From the NCBI GenBank assembly GCA_021325385.1, contig JAJPHH010000139.1, positions 1 through 64,000 of the forward strand: DNA of 64,000 nucleotides, in the 5' to 3' direction. How positions within the stretch are numbered: the first letter of the stretch is position 1; every line of letters begins with the position of its first letter. The DNA comes from Alphaproteobacteria bacterium. GTDB lineage: Bacteria > Pseudomonadota > Alphaproteobacteria > Rhizobiales > Beijerinckiaceae. Below the pieces are notes generated by a model. The model made no database searches, was not told the DNA's origin, and saw nothing but the letters and a program-made list of their open reading frames with translations. Of the stretch, positions 16,977 to 25,380 are shown piece by piece. The translations under genes were made by a program, and so were the position numbers.

Positions 16977-17819
16977 TTACCGTTCGCGGCGGCTTAGAAA
17001 AGCGAGCCGCTCGAAGAGATGCACGTCCTGTTCGTTCTTGAGGAGCGCGCCATGCAGCGGCGGGATCAGCTTCTTGGGATCGCGCTCGCGCAAAGTCTCG
17101 ACGGAAATGTCTTCGTTGAGCAGGAGCTTAAGCCAATCGAGCAGCTCCGAGGTCGACGGCTTCTTTTTCAAGCCCGGCGCCTCGCGCAATTCGAAGAAGA
17201 TGCGCAGGGCCTCGTCGACCAGTCTTTTCTTGACGCCTGGATAATGCGCCTCGACGATCCGCGCCATCGTCTCCGGCTCGGGAAACCGGATGTAGTGAAA
17301 GAAGCAGCGGCGCAGGAAGGCGTCCGGCAGCTCCTTCTCGTTGTTCGACGTGATGACCACGATCGGCCGCTGCTTGGCGCGTACGGTCTCGCCGGTCTCG
17401 TAGACGAAGAATTCCATGCGGTCGAGTTCGAGCAGGAGGTCATTGGGGAACTCGATGTCCGCCTTGTCGATCTCGTCGATCAGCAGAACCGGCCGCTCGC
17501 GATGCTCGAACGCCTCCCACAGCTTGCCGCGCCTGATATAATTGCGGATGTCCGAGACGCGCGGATCGCCGAGCTGGGAATCGCGCAGACGCGACACCGC
17601 ATCGTATTCGTAGAGGCCCTGCTGCGCCTTGCTGGTCGACTTGATGTGCCAGGAAATGAGCGGCGCGCCGATCGCGCTGGCGATCTCCTCCGCCAGCAAG
17701 GTCTTGCCCGTGCCGGGCTCGCCCTTGATGAGCAGCGGCCGCTCGAGCACGATGGCGGCGTTGACCGCGATCTTCAAATCCTCGGTGGCGATATAGGTCG
17801 CGGTGCCTTCGAAGCGCAT
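16977..17819 (-). CDS. MoxR family AAA+ ATPase (CoxD-like)
   Basis: A 280-residue AAA+ ATPase with Walker A GEPGTGKT, Walker B LLIDEIDKAD, sensor 1 VITSNNEKELPDAFLRRC, and the MoxR lid. Relatives act as chaperones that insert cofactors or mature enzymes together with a VWA protein. The usual CoxE-like VWA partner is not adjacent but lies about 6 kb away at 23809, same strand, with six unrelated genes between. I start at the ATG at 17819 (MRFEGTATYIATEDLK), the conserved family start, not the track's 17870. Nothing links it to methanol or CO oxidation here. Confidence 0.9.
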   Translation of the reverse strand: MRFEGTATYIATEDLKIAVNAAIVLERPLLIKGEPGTGKTLLAEEIASAIGAPLISWHIKSTSKAQQGLYEYDAVSRLRDSQLGDPRVSDIRNYIRRGKLWEAFEHRERPVLLIDEIDKADIEFPNDLLLELDRMEFFVYETGETVRAKQRPIVVITSNNEKELPDAFLRRCFFHYIRFPEPETMARIVEAHYPGVKKRLVDEALRIFFELREAPGLKKKPSTSELLDWLKLLLNEDISVETLRERDPKKLIPPLHGALLKNEQDVHLFERLAFLSRRER

Positions 17820-17907
17820 GAACGATCCTGTCTGACGCGAGCATCGTATCAGCAGACAAGCGCCGCGCAACCGCGCCCCTTGGACGGACGAGCACGTTCT
17901 TGAAGGT

Positions 17908-18699
17908 TCAGGTCGGCTTTGCGGAGACCACGCCGTAGAAATTCTTCGTAAGGTCGTCGATCGAGAGCGCGCCGACTTCCGGGATCGCGATGAGGGAGCC
18001 CCACGAATAGACAGTGAGGCTGACAGAGCCGTTGGCGATTCGCGGCGCCTGCTCCACCACCGCCCAATGATCGGGAAATATGGATTTGCGAGTTTGCTTC
18101 GCCGGGTAGAGCAGATTGGTGTTGATGAACAGACAGACCCAGCGGAACAGGTCCGCCTCCTGTTTGAAATTCTCGACCTCCTTGCGCCCTTTGCGGTGAA
18201 CCAGATTGGTGTCGTTCCTCACGCCCGAAAAGCCGGCGGCGCTGAACCAATGCGCCAAGCTGTGCGGCAGCGTGATGCCGGCCGCCGTATCATCGACCGA
18301 CGAATAGGTGAGCGTCGTGTTCTCCGAATCGCGGAGGCTGGCGAGCGCGATCCAGTCCACCGGCGCGATTCTGTCCGATGGCGGCCTGTAATAGCGGCAG
18401 TCGACGCTTGGCTCCACTTTCAGGGATCCAATGCGCGCCTTTCCCGTGAGGTACAGATCGATTACATATTTTACGTACTGCTCCGGATGCGTGTTGAGCA
18501 GGCAATAAAGGAAGGCGGCCGGTCCGCACAAGCTGGCCCAGCCTTGGCTCTGTTTCGTCGGGTCTTTCACCCGGTCGATCATGCCGTCTACAACGGCCGC
18601 CTCTCCGATGCGCGGGAAGCCCATATTGCGATGCTTGGCCCGCGAGAAGTCGTTGATCAATGTCAACGCATAAGCGATGCGACCCTGCTCGGCGCGCAT
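17908..18699 (-). CDS. uncharacterised protein, possible papain-like cysteine peptidase fold
   Basis: A 263-residue protein with no signal peptide. The segment GWASLCGPAAFLYCLL puts a cysteine (Cys58) at the start of a hydrophobic helix after Gly-Trp, as in C39/C47-like papain folds. A later FPDHWAVVEQ (His211), followed by beta-strands GSVSLTVYSWGS, is where the catalytic histidine and the third residue would fall. This reading is my inference; the family itself is not recognised. The start at 18699 has GGGAG upstream. Base composition is a little more AT-rich than its neighbours, and it sits between the MoxR gene and cckA, so it may be an insertion in a conserved neighbourhood. Confidence 0.6.
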   Translation of the reverse strand: MRAEQGRIAYALTLINDFSRAKHRNMGFPRIGEAAVVDGMIDRVKDPTKQSQGWASLCGPAAFLYCLLNTHPEQYVKYVIDLYLTGKARIGSLKVEPSVDCRYYRPPSDRIAPVDWIALASLRDSENTTLTYSSVDDTAAGITLPHSLAHWFSAAGFSGVRNDTNLVHRKGRKEVENFKQEADLFRWVCLFINTNLLYPAKQTRKSIFPDHWAVVEQAPRIANGSVSLTVYSWGSLIAIPEVGALSIDDLTKNFYGVVSAKPT

Positions 18700-18799
18700 G
18701 GGCGGGCTCCCGAAAAACAGACGGCCGGAGCGCGTTGGAGCGCCCCGCCACTGCTTTCTTACGGTCTTCGCGGGCTGCGATCCGCCGCCGCGACCCTTC

Positions 18800-21313
18800 T
18801 CAGCTCATCGCGCCCTTCACGGTTTCGACCAATTGCTTGAGCGTGAACGGCTTCGGCAGGAAGAGAAAGTCCTGGCCCTCGGGCAGGTTCTTGGCGAAGG
18901 CGTCGTCGGCGTAGCCGGAGACGAAGATCACCCGCGCGGTGAGGCCGCGCTTGCGCAATTCGGTGAGCATGGTCGGCCCGTCCATTTCCGGCATGATCAC
19001 GTCGGAGACGATGAGGTCAATCTTGCCGTCCGCGGCGTCGACGACCTTCAGCGCCTCGACGCCGGAATCGGCCTCCAGCACCGTATAGCCGCGCGAGGCG
19101 AGCGCGCGCGAGGCAAAGGAGCGCACCGCCTCCTCGTCCTCGACCAGAAGAATGGCGCCCTGCCCGGTCAGGTCGGCCGGTTTCGCGGCCTCCTTCTTCG
19201 CCGGCTCCTCGACGGCGGAGGGAATATGGCGCGGCAGGAATATTCGGAACGTCGCGCCGCGCCCAGGCTCGCTGTCGACAAACACGAAGCCGCCCGTCTG
19301 CTTGACGATGCCATAGACCATCGACAGGCCGAGCCCGGTGCCCTTGCCGACCTCTTTCGTGGTGAAAAACGGCTCGAAAATCTTGTCGCGCACGTCCGCG
19401 GGAATGCCGTGGCCGGTATCTTCGACCTCGATCAGCACGTAATCGGCGGCCGGCAGCGACTGCTCGCGGTACGAGGCGCATTCGCTCGCAGCGACGTTGC
19501 GCGTGCGCAGCCAAATACGCCCGCCGTCCGGCATCGCATCGCGGGCGTTGACGACGAGGTTGACGACGACCTGCTCGAACTGGTTGAGGTCGGCTTTGAC
19601 CAGCCAGAGGTCGCGGCCATGCTTGACCTCGAGCTCGATCGTCTCGCCGACCAGCCGGCGCAGCAGGTTCTGCAGTTCCGACAGGACGTCGGCGAGTTGC
19701 AGCACTTGCGGCCGCAACGTCTGACGGCGGGAGAAAGCGAGGAGCTGTCGCACCAGGCCGGCGGCGCGATTGGCGTTCTGCTTGATCTGCATGATGTCCT
19801 GGAAGGACGGGTCGGTCGGCCGGTGATTGGCGAGCAGCAGATCGGAATACCCGATGATCGCGGTGAGCACGTTGTTGAAGTCGTGGGCGACGCCGCCGGC
19901 CAATTGGCCGATCGCCTGCATCTTTTGGCTCTGGGCGAAATTCTCCTGCAGCGCTCGCTGCTCGGTCGTATCGAGCGCGAACAAAGTCGCCGCCGCGCCG
20001 TCCTCGCCGCCGGGCTCCGCGGGCGAGACGAAGAAGCGGGCGGAGCGCTGTCCATCGCCTTGCAAAGCGACGTCGACCGGCGGGATCTCGCCCTTGCCGT
20101 CCGCGGCCGCCGCGAGCGCCTCGCGCAAGGCGCCGCGATCGCGCTCGGCGAGCCCGGCATAGACATTCGGACCGCCCTGATCGGCGGCGGCCTTCAGCGC
20201 CGCCGGCGCGAGGCGCGCGAAAGCGGCGTTGGAGCGCAAAATCGCGCCAGCGGCGTTGACCGAGGCGATGCCCATCGGCGTCGAATTGAAGAAGCGGGCG
20301 AAGCGCACTTCGGCGGCGCGCAAGTCTTCGGCTTTCTCTTCGCCCGGCGCCCGGCTGATCACCAGCGAGCGCGAGGAGCCCGGCGTTCCGTCGCCGGCGA
20401 AGGCGACGCGGTGCAGAATGCGGACCGGCAGAACCTGCCCCCTGCGGCGCTTCAGATCGACGTCGAATTGCTCGGTCCTGACCTCGCCCGGCCGCCCCGA
20501 GACGATTCCGACAAGAGCCGCCCCGTCGGCGGCGAGGATATCGGAGAGCTTCAATCCGCCCGAGCCGAATTGAGCGAGGTCGTAGTCGAGCCAGCCGGCC
20601 AGGGTCGCGTTGATATAGGAGATCGAGCCGTCCGGCTCGGCGGAAAAAAACCCGGCGGGCGCGTGATCGAGATAGTCGATCGCGTGCTGCAGCTCCTGAA
20701 AGACGTTCTCGTGCCGCTCGCGCTCCCGGGTGATGTCGGCGACGGTCCACAAGGTCGCGCGGCCGCGGCCGAGCTGCTCGAGCGGGCGGACACGGATGCG
20801 GTACCAGCCGACCGGCGCGTCGCCGGTCAGGGGCGGCGACATGCGCAATTCTTCGGCGCCGCGTTTGCCCTCGCGCGCCGCTTGGGCGAGACGATAAATC
20901 GCTTCGGAAATTTCCGGCGCGCCGGTGAACAGGCGCTCGACGACTCGCAAATCGCTGACGTCATGCGCGCCGGACAAGGTCATATAGGCCTCGTTGGCGT
21001 AAACGACGCGCGAATCGGCGTCGGTGACGAGCAGGCCCTCGGCGCTCGTGTCGGCGATGATCTTGGTCGTGTCGTTGCGCGCCGCCTGGCCGGAAAAGAG
21101 CAGAAAGCCGAACGTGTAGAAGAGGAGCGCAAAAATGCCGATCACCGCGAGAAAGGTGATCATCCAAAAGGCGAGCTTGGCCCCCTGCCCGGCCGGCAGA
21201 AAATAGAACGCGCAGATCGCGGCGACGAGGCAAAGCGTCAGCAGGAGCAGCGAGCCCGGATTGGCGCCGCGGTCCATGCGGTCGATCCCAGCGGGCGGCG
21301 GAGCTTGGCTCAT
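18800..21313 (-). CDS. cckA: cell-cycle hybrid histidine kinase CckA
   Basis: A membrane hybrid kinase of 837 residues. Two N-terminal helices ([19 protein letters not shown] and [20 protein letters not shown]) anchor it. Several PAS-like segments follow, then the dimerisation domain with [19 protein letters not shown] (phospho-acceptor His477), the ATPase domain ([34 protein letters not shown]), and a receiver with [11 protein letters not shown] (Asp771). In alphaproteobacteria CckA feeds phosphate through ChpT to the master regulator CtrA and to CpdR, controlling cell cycle and motility. I start at the ATG at 21313 ([14 protein letters not shown]) because the upstream 47 codons of the track ORF are not family-like. 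Confidence 0.92.
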   Translation of the reverse strand: MSQAPPPAGIDRMDRGANPGSLLLLTLCLVAAICAFYFLPAGQGAKLAFWMITFLAVIGIFALLFYTFGFLLFSGQAARNDTTKIIADTSAEGLLVTDADSRVVYANEAYMTLSGAHDVSDLRVVERLFTGAPEISEAIYRLAQAAREGKRGAEELRMSPPLTGDAPVGWYRIRVRPLEQLGRGRATLWTVADITRERERHENVFQELQHAIDYLDHAPAGFFSAEPDGSISYINATLAGWLDYDLAQFGSGGLKLSDILAADGAALVGIVSGRPGEVRTEQFDVDLKRRRGQVLPVRILHRVAFAGDGTPGSSRSLVISRAPGEEKAEDLRAAEVRFARFFNSTPMGIASVNAAGAILRSNAAFARLAPAALKAAADQGGPNVYAGLAERDRGALREALAAAADGKGEIPPVDVALQGDGQRSARFFVSPAEPGGEDGAAATLFALDTTEQRALQENFAQSQKMQAIGQLAGGVAHDFNNVLTAIIGYSDLLLANHRPTDPSFQDIMQIKQNANRAAGLVRQLLAFSRRQTLRPQVLQLADVLSELQNLLRRLVGETIELEVKHGRDLWLVKADLNQFEQVVVNLVVNARDAMPDGGRIWLRTRNVAASECASYREQSLPAADYVLIEVEDTGHGIPADVRDKIFEPFFTTKEVGKGTGLGLSMVYGIVKQTGGFVFVDSEPGRGATFRIFLPRHIPSAVEEPAKKEAAKPADLTGQGAILLVEDEEAVRSFASRALASRGYTVLEADSGVEALKVVDAADGKIDLIVSDVIMPEMDGPTMLTELRKRGLTARVIFVSGYADDAFAKNLPEGQDFLFLPKPFTLKQLVETVKGAMS

Positions 21314-21692
21314 GGAGCGACTTTCCACAGCGAGGTTTTGAGAAATCTGGCTCTCCCGATCGCCAAACGTCGCGGCGCAACCGGCTTCGCGCAAAGCGCC
21401 TGATTCGGCAACAATGCGGTCCGGCCTTGGCGATGGCAATGGCGCGAGCGTCAAAATGCCTGATTTGCCCGTCGCCAGGCGAAGGGTCGCGGCGCGCGCC
21501 GCCGCTTTTGCTATTGACGAAGGCGCAAATCATCAGCTTTGTGTAGCCGCGACGCTGTTCTTGGCCTTGTTTTGACGTCATTCGATGCGCAGGAACGCCG
21601 TTCGCTTTCTTCGACGCCCGCGCCGCTTGCGCGTCGGTCGGCTGAGCCGCCTAAGCGGCCGGCGAGGCGCATGAGACGGTCCGGGTTTTGAC

Positions 21693-22667
21693 ATGCAATG
21701 GTTCAGTAGCCTCGCCTTGCCCGAAAACTGGAAACTTCAAGCGATCGTCTATCTGGCGATCGCCGTCATCGCGATCATCGCCATCGTCATCGCCTACCGC
21801 GCGCTCTTCGCCCATCGCCTGCGCCTTCCCGGCGGCGGACGCGCGCGACAATCGCGCCTCGGCCTGGTCGACGCGTTCAGCCTCGACGGCCAGCGCCAGC
21901 TCGTCTTGGTGCGGCGGGACAATGTCGAGCACCTGGTGATGATCGGCGGGCCGAACGACGTCGTCGTCGAATCGCAGATCATCCGCGTCCACGCCCAAGC
22001 TTCGGCGCAGCTCCGCGACAAGGAAGGCCCGCCGCTGCAAAACGCGACCGCGCCGAAAATACCCGCGCCGGTTCAGGCCGCCCCGGTCGCGGTCGCGCCG
22101 CCTCAACCGCACCCGCCCGTTTCGCCGGCGCGACCGCAGCCGCGGCCTGAGCCGCCCAACATCGCCGCGCAAAGCCGCGCCACGCCGAAAGCGCCGGACC
22201 TCGCGGCGGCGAGGTCCGCCTCTTCGCCCTTGCCGCCGCCCCGGCCAGTCGGGCCGGCGCCGGTTGCGGCGGCTCCGCCCGCACAGCCGCCCGCTGCGGC
22301 CGTCGCGCCCGCGCCGGCGGCCGCTCCCGCCGTCGCCCCGGCGCCAGCCGTTTCGCCCGCCCCGACGCCGACAACGATCCCGGCGAGGAATTCGTCGCTT
22401 CCGCCGCCAATTGTCGTTGCTTCGCCGGCCTCCGCGCCGCAGACGCCGAAACCGGCGGCGCCCGCCGCCGCGTCCCCGGCCGCGCCGCCGCCGGCGACAA
22501 AAGAGGCCTCGCATCAAGAGGCGGCTCAACCGAAGGAGCCGGCGCCTCAGCCGAAAGCGCCGCCAAAGCCGGCGCCTCCGCCCGCCGCGCCGAGCAAGCC
22601 GGAGCCCTTCTCCGACCTCGATTCGCTGGAGGCGGAAATGGCCAAGCTGCTCGGTCGTACCAATTGA
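21693..22667 (+). CDS. fliO: FliO-like flagellar biosynthesis protein with Pro/Ala-rich C-terminus
   Basis: A 324-residue protein with one N-terminal membrane helix (AIVYLAIAVIAIIAIVIAYRAL). It is followed by a compact FliO-type domain, LGLVDAFSLDGQRQLVLVRRDNVEHLVMIGGPNDVVVES. About 190 residues of very Pro/Ala-rich, disordered sequence come next, and a short helix at the end (DLDSLEAEMAKLLGR). FliO assists assembly of the flagellar export gate. No other flagellar gene is present in the window, and FliO-like domain proteins near cckA/dksA are seen in other Hyphomicrobiales, so a flagellar role is likely but not proven. It is divergent from cckA and convergent with dksA. Confidence 0.7.
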   Translation: MQWFSSLALPENWKLQAIVYLAIAVIAIIAIVIAYRALFAHRLRLPGGGRARQSRLGLVDAFSLDGQRQLVLVRRDNVEHLVMIGGPNDVVVESQIIRVHAQASAQLRDKEGPPLQNATAPKIPAPVQAAPVAVAPPQPHPPVSPARPQPRPEPPNIAAQSRATPKAPDLAAARSASSPLPPPRPVGPAPVAAAPPAQPPAAAVAPAPAAAPAVAPAPAVSPAPTPTTIPARNSSLPPPIVVASPASAPQTPKPAAPAAASPAAPPPATKEASHQEAAQPKEPAPQPKAPPKPAPPPAAPSKPEPFSDLDSLEAEMAKLLGRTN

Positions 22668-22699
22668 CGGTCGCCGCGGTTCGCGACCCAGGCTGAGAA

Positions 22700-22727
22700 T
22701 AAAAAAGCCGGCTCGCGCCGGTCTTTA
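22700..22727 (-). terminator. rho-independent terminator of dksA (probably bidirectional)
   Basis: On the minus strand CCGGC-GCGA-GCCGG is followed by CTTTTTTATT, with outer AAAG/CTTT pairing, nine bases after the dksA stop. On the plus strand the same hairpin ends in TCTTTACG and could also end the FliO-like transcript. Confidence 0.8.
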
Positions 22728-22734
22728 CGTTCTA

Positions 22735-23154
22735 TCAATCGTCGCGGTAGACGCGCTCCCTGCGTTCATGGCGCTCTTGCGCCTCGACCGACAGCGTCGC
22801 GATCGGCCGCGCGTCGAGCCGGCGCAGGGCGATCGGATCGCCCGTTTCCTCGCAGTAGCCGTACGTGCCGTCCTCGATCCGGGCCAGAGCCGCGTCGATC
22901 TTGGCGATCAGCTTGCGCTGACGGTCGCGAGCCCTGAGCTCGATTGCGCGGTCCGTTTCCGAGGACGCCCGGTCGGCGATGTCGGGATGATTCTCGCTTT
23001 CGCTTTGCAGAGCCGCCAACGTCTCGCGGCTCTCGCGTAAGATCGCCTCTTTCCAATCCAGCAATTTGCGCCTGAAATATTCCTTCTGGCGCTCGTTCAT
23101 GAAGGGTTCGTCTTCCGACGGTCTGTAACTCTCAGTGATACCGACCACACCCAT
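22735..23154 (-). CDS. dksA: RNA polymerase-binding transcription factor DksA
   Basis: A 139-residue DksA. This factor enters the RNA polymerase secondary channel and, with ppGpp, reprograms rRNA and amino-acid promoters. The coiled-coil part (MNERQKEYFRRKLLDWKEAI onward, through IADRASSETDRAIELRARDR) includes the DxxDxA-like tip (D-I-A-D-R-A). The zinc-finger region is YGYCEETGDPIALRRLDARP and keeps only the first of the four E. coli cysteines, as is usual for alphaproteobacterial DksA. It is therefore expected to fold without zinc. It is a single-gene transcript ending at the strong hairpin at 22700-22727. Confidence 0.93.
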   Translation of the reverse strand: MGVVGITESYRPSEDEPFMNERQKEYFRRKLLDWKEAILRESRETLAALQSESENHPDIADRASSETDRAIELRARDRQRKLIAKIDAALARIEDGTYGYCEETGDPIALRRLDARPIATLSVEAQERHERRERVYRDD

Positions 23155-23386
23155 TCCGAGAATCCTCCGCCTCGATGGGCGCCCTTATAGCGATGTCGGC
23201 GCGGTCGAACAACGATTTGTGAGCCACGATTTGTGAGCCCTCGCCGTTCGCCTCGGCGATCGGGCCCGGCCAGTCTTGAACAATGCGCGGCGCGCGCGCA
23301 TCCTCGCCTCGTGCTCCGCCCGGCGAGCCGCCTCGTCCGCGAGCCTTGGCCGAGGGGACCGGCGCGGAGCCTGCGGAGGAGAAGCG

Positions 23387-23812
23387 ATGTTCAAGCGCAT
23401 CGTGGTCCCGATCGATCTCGCTGAAATCGAACTCGCGCAACCCGCGATCGACCAAGCCGTGGAGCTGGCCGAGGCCAGCGGCGGCGTCCTGCGGCTCGTC
23501 AACGTCCAGCCGCTGCTGCCGGCGACCTTCATGGACTATGTCCCGGCCGATTTCGACGCCGCGCAGGAGGAGCGCGCCGCAAAGGCGCTCGAGGAGCTCG
23601 CCGCCGGGGTCCGATTGCCGAAAGAGCGCGTCTCGCACGTCGTCAGGGTCGGCGGCGCTTACCACGAAATTCTCGCCGAGGCGCGCGCCTGGGCAGCCGA
23701 CCTCATCGTCGTCGGCTCGCATCGGCCGGTCATGTCCGACTACCTGCTCGGCTCGAACGCCAAGACCATCGTCCGCCACGCGCATTGCTCGGTCCTGGTG
23801 GTGCGGCCTTAA
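23387..23812 (+). CDS. universal stress protein (UspA family)
   Basis: A single-domain universal stress protein of 141 residues. It starts MFKRIVVPIDLAEIELAQPA and ends with the nucleotide-binding signature LIVVGSHRPVMSDYLLGSNAKTIVRHAHCSVLVV, which matches the ATP-binding G-2x-G-9x-G(S/T) pattern (G-S-H-R ... G-S-N-A). These cytoplasmic proteins accumulate under stress or starvation; the reaction is unclear. The ATG at 23387 follows GGAGGAG, so the upstream part of the track ORF is dropped. Its stop overlaps the stop of the convergent VWA gene by four bases. Confidence 0.92.
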   Translation: MFKRIVVPIDLAEIELAQPAIDQAVELAEASGGVLRLVNVQPLLPATFMDYVPADFDAAQEERAAKALEELAAGVRLPKERVSHVVRVGGAYHEILAEARAWAADLIVVGSHRPVMSDYLLGSNAKTIVRHAHCSVLVVRP

Positions 23813-24984
23813 CGCGTCAGCTCCCGCATCGCCGCCTCCAGCCCGTCCAGCGTCAGCGGATACATCCGGCCGCCGAAGATGCGGCGGATCATCGCGGTCG
23901 ACTGGGAATAGCCCCATTGCGGCTCAGGCGTCGGGTTGATCCAAGCGGCGTGCGGATAGGCGCGCGTGACCCGCTCGAGCCACACTTGGCCAGGCTCCGG
24001 ATTGACATGCTCGACCGAGCCGCCCGGCATCGTGATCTCATAGGGGCTCATCGAAGCGTCGCCGACGAAGACGGCGCGGTAGTCGCGGCCATAGGTGTTG
24101 AGAATGTCGAGCGTCGGCGTGCGCTCTTCATGGCGACGACGGTTCTTCGTCCACACGCTTTCGTAAAGGCAGTTGTGGAAATAGAAGTGGCTGAGCCGCT
24201 TGAACTCGCTGCGCGCTGCGGAAAAGAGATTTTCGACCGCTTCGACGTGCCAGTCCATCGAGCCGCCGACATCGAGAAAGAGCAGCACCTTGATCGCGTT
24301 CCGCCGCTCCGGCCGCCATTGCACGTCGACATAGCCGTTTCTGGCGCTCTCGCGGATCGTCCGGTCGAGATCGAGCTCCTCCGCCGCCCCTTCGCGAGCA
24401 AAGCGGCGCAGCCGCCTCAACGCGATCTTCATCGCCCGCGGCCCGAGCGCCTCGTCGCCGTCGAGGTCCTTGAAGTCGCGGCGGTCCCAGACCTTGACGG
24501 CGCGGCCGTGGCGGCCTTTGTCCTGGCCGATGCGCACGCCTTCGGGATTCTCGCCGTAAGCGCCGAACGGCGAGGTCCCGGCCGTGCCGATCCATTTCGA
24601 GCCACCTTGATGACGGCCCTTTTGCTCGGCGAGGCGCTGGCGCAGCGTCTCCATCAGCTTGTCGAAGCCTAAAGCCTTGAGTTCAGCGCGCTCCTCCGGG
24701 GTCAGGTAACGCTCGATCAGCTTGCGCAGCCATTCTTCCGGAATCTCGACCTGCTCGACCGCGGCCGCGAGCGACAGCGCGCCCTTGAAGGTCGCGGCGA
24801 AGACGACGTCGAACTTGTTGAGGTTGCGCTCGTCCTTGACCAACAGGGCGCGCGACAAATGATAGAAGTCCTCGACCGACTTCTCGGCGAGGTCGCGCTC
24901 GAGCGCCTGGATCAGGGTCAGGTATTCGCGCGGCGTGACCGGCACATGCGCTTGCCGCAGCGCAGCAAAGAACGATAGGAACAT
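23809..24984 (-). CDS. VWA domain-containing CoxE-like protein
   Basis: A 391-residue cytoplasmic protein with a helical N-terminal half (MFLSFFAALRQAHVPVTPRE, the family start) and a C-terminal von Willebrand A fold. The metal site is close to canonical, FLDVGGSMDWHVEAVE (DxGxS form). Later segments FHNCLYESVW and FVGDASMSPYEI are characteristic of the CoxE-like/DUF VWA group. Such proteins work with a MoxR ATPase, and the only one in the window is at 16977-17819. The pair is usually adjacent, so the gene order here is rearranged. Its target enzyme is unknown. Confidence 0.87.
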   Translation of the reverse strand: MFLSFFAALRQAHVPVTPREYLTLIQALERDLAEKSVEDFYHLSRALLVKDERNLNKFDVVFAATFKGALSLAAAVEQVEIPEEWLRKLIERYLTPEERAELKALGFDKLMETLRQRLAEQKGRHQGGSKWIGTAGTSPFGAYGENPEGVRIGQDKGRHGRAVKVWDRRDFKDLDGDEALGPRAMKIALRRLRRFAREGAAEELDLDRTIRESARNGYVDVQWRPERRNAIKVLLFLDVGGSMDWHVEAVENLFSAARSEFKRLSHFYFHNCLYESVWTKNRRRHEERTPTLDILNTYGRDYRAVFVGDASMSPYEITMPGGSVEHVNPEPGQVWLERVTRAYPHAAWINPTPEPQWGYSQSTAMIRRIFGGRMYPLTLDGLEAAMRELTR

Positions 24985-25164
24985 CGCCTGATTATCGCAT
25001 GGGGCCGAAGGGAATCATACTTCGGCCCCGAGCGCGCAAGTCCCGCCGCTTCAGGGAATTGCCGTCGCAAAAGCTTCGAAGCGCCCTTGGCGGACGTCTG
25101 TCGCAGGACTAGGCTTTCGTTAAGATAAGCAAGCAAGAGCGGGGCCTTCTCCGCCGGAGACGTC

Positions 25165-25380
25165 ATGACTAGCCTCAAATGGCTCGCCGCCCTGCCCTTC
25201 TTGGCCATCCTGATTGGAACGGCTTTCGTCAACAGCGTCGAGCCGCTGGTTTTCGGCCTCCCGCTTGTGCTCGCCTGGCTCGTCGGCTGGGTGATCTTGA
25301 CCGCGGCGATCATGGCGCTGATCTTTTTCAACGACCCCGCCAATTCGGACGTCGAGAGCGACCGCGGAGCCGGACGATGA
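25165..25380 (+). CDS. DUF3311 small membrane protein, symporter partner
   Basis: A 71-residue protein with two membrane helices (LAALPFLAILIGTAFVNSV and GLPLVLAWLVGWVILTAAIMALIFF) and a short acidic tail. It overlaps the following SSS symporter by ATGA. DUF3311 proteins are nearly always encoded before sodium:solute symporters and probably stabilise or regulate them. The start at 25165 is the first Met in a hydrophobic frame, preceded by GCCGGAGACG. Confidence 0.85.
   Translation: MTSLKWLAALPFLAILIGTAFVNSVEPLVFGLPLVLAWLVGWVILTAAIMALIFFNDPANSDVESDRGAGR

Noticed and set aside
16977-17819. MoxR as part of a methanol dehydrogenase operon
   Set aside because: No mxa, xox or cytochrome genes nearby; MoxR ATPases are general chaperones.
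18677-21403. 908-residue ORF on the plus strand
   Set aside because: Antisense to cckA; no domain text, and cckA is clear on the other strand.
22050-22640. Tandem repeat array in the FliO-like gene
   Set aside because: Pro/Ala codon bias gives a repetitive look but there is no fixed unit length.
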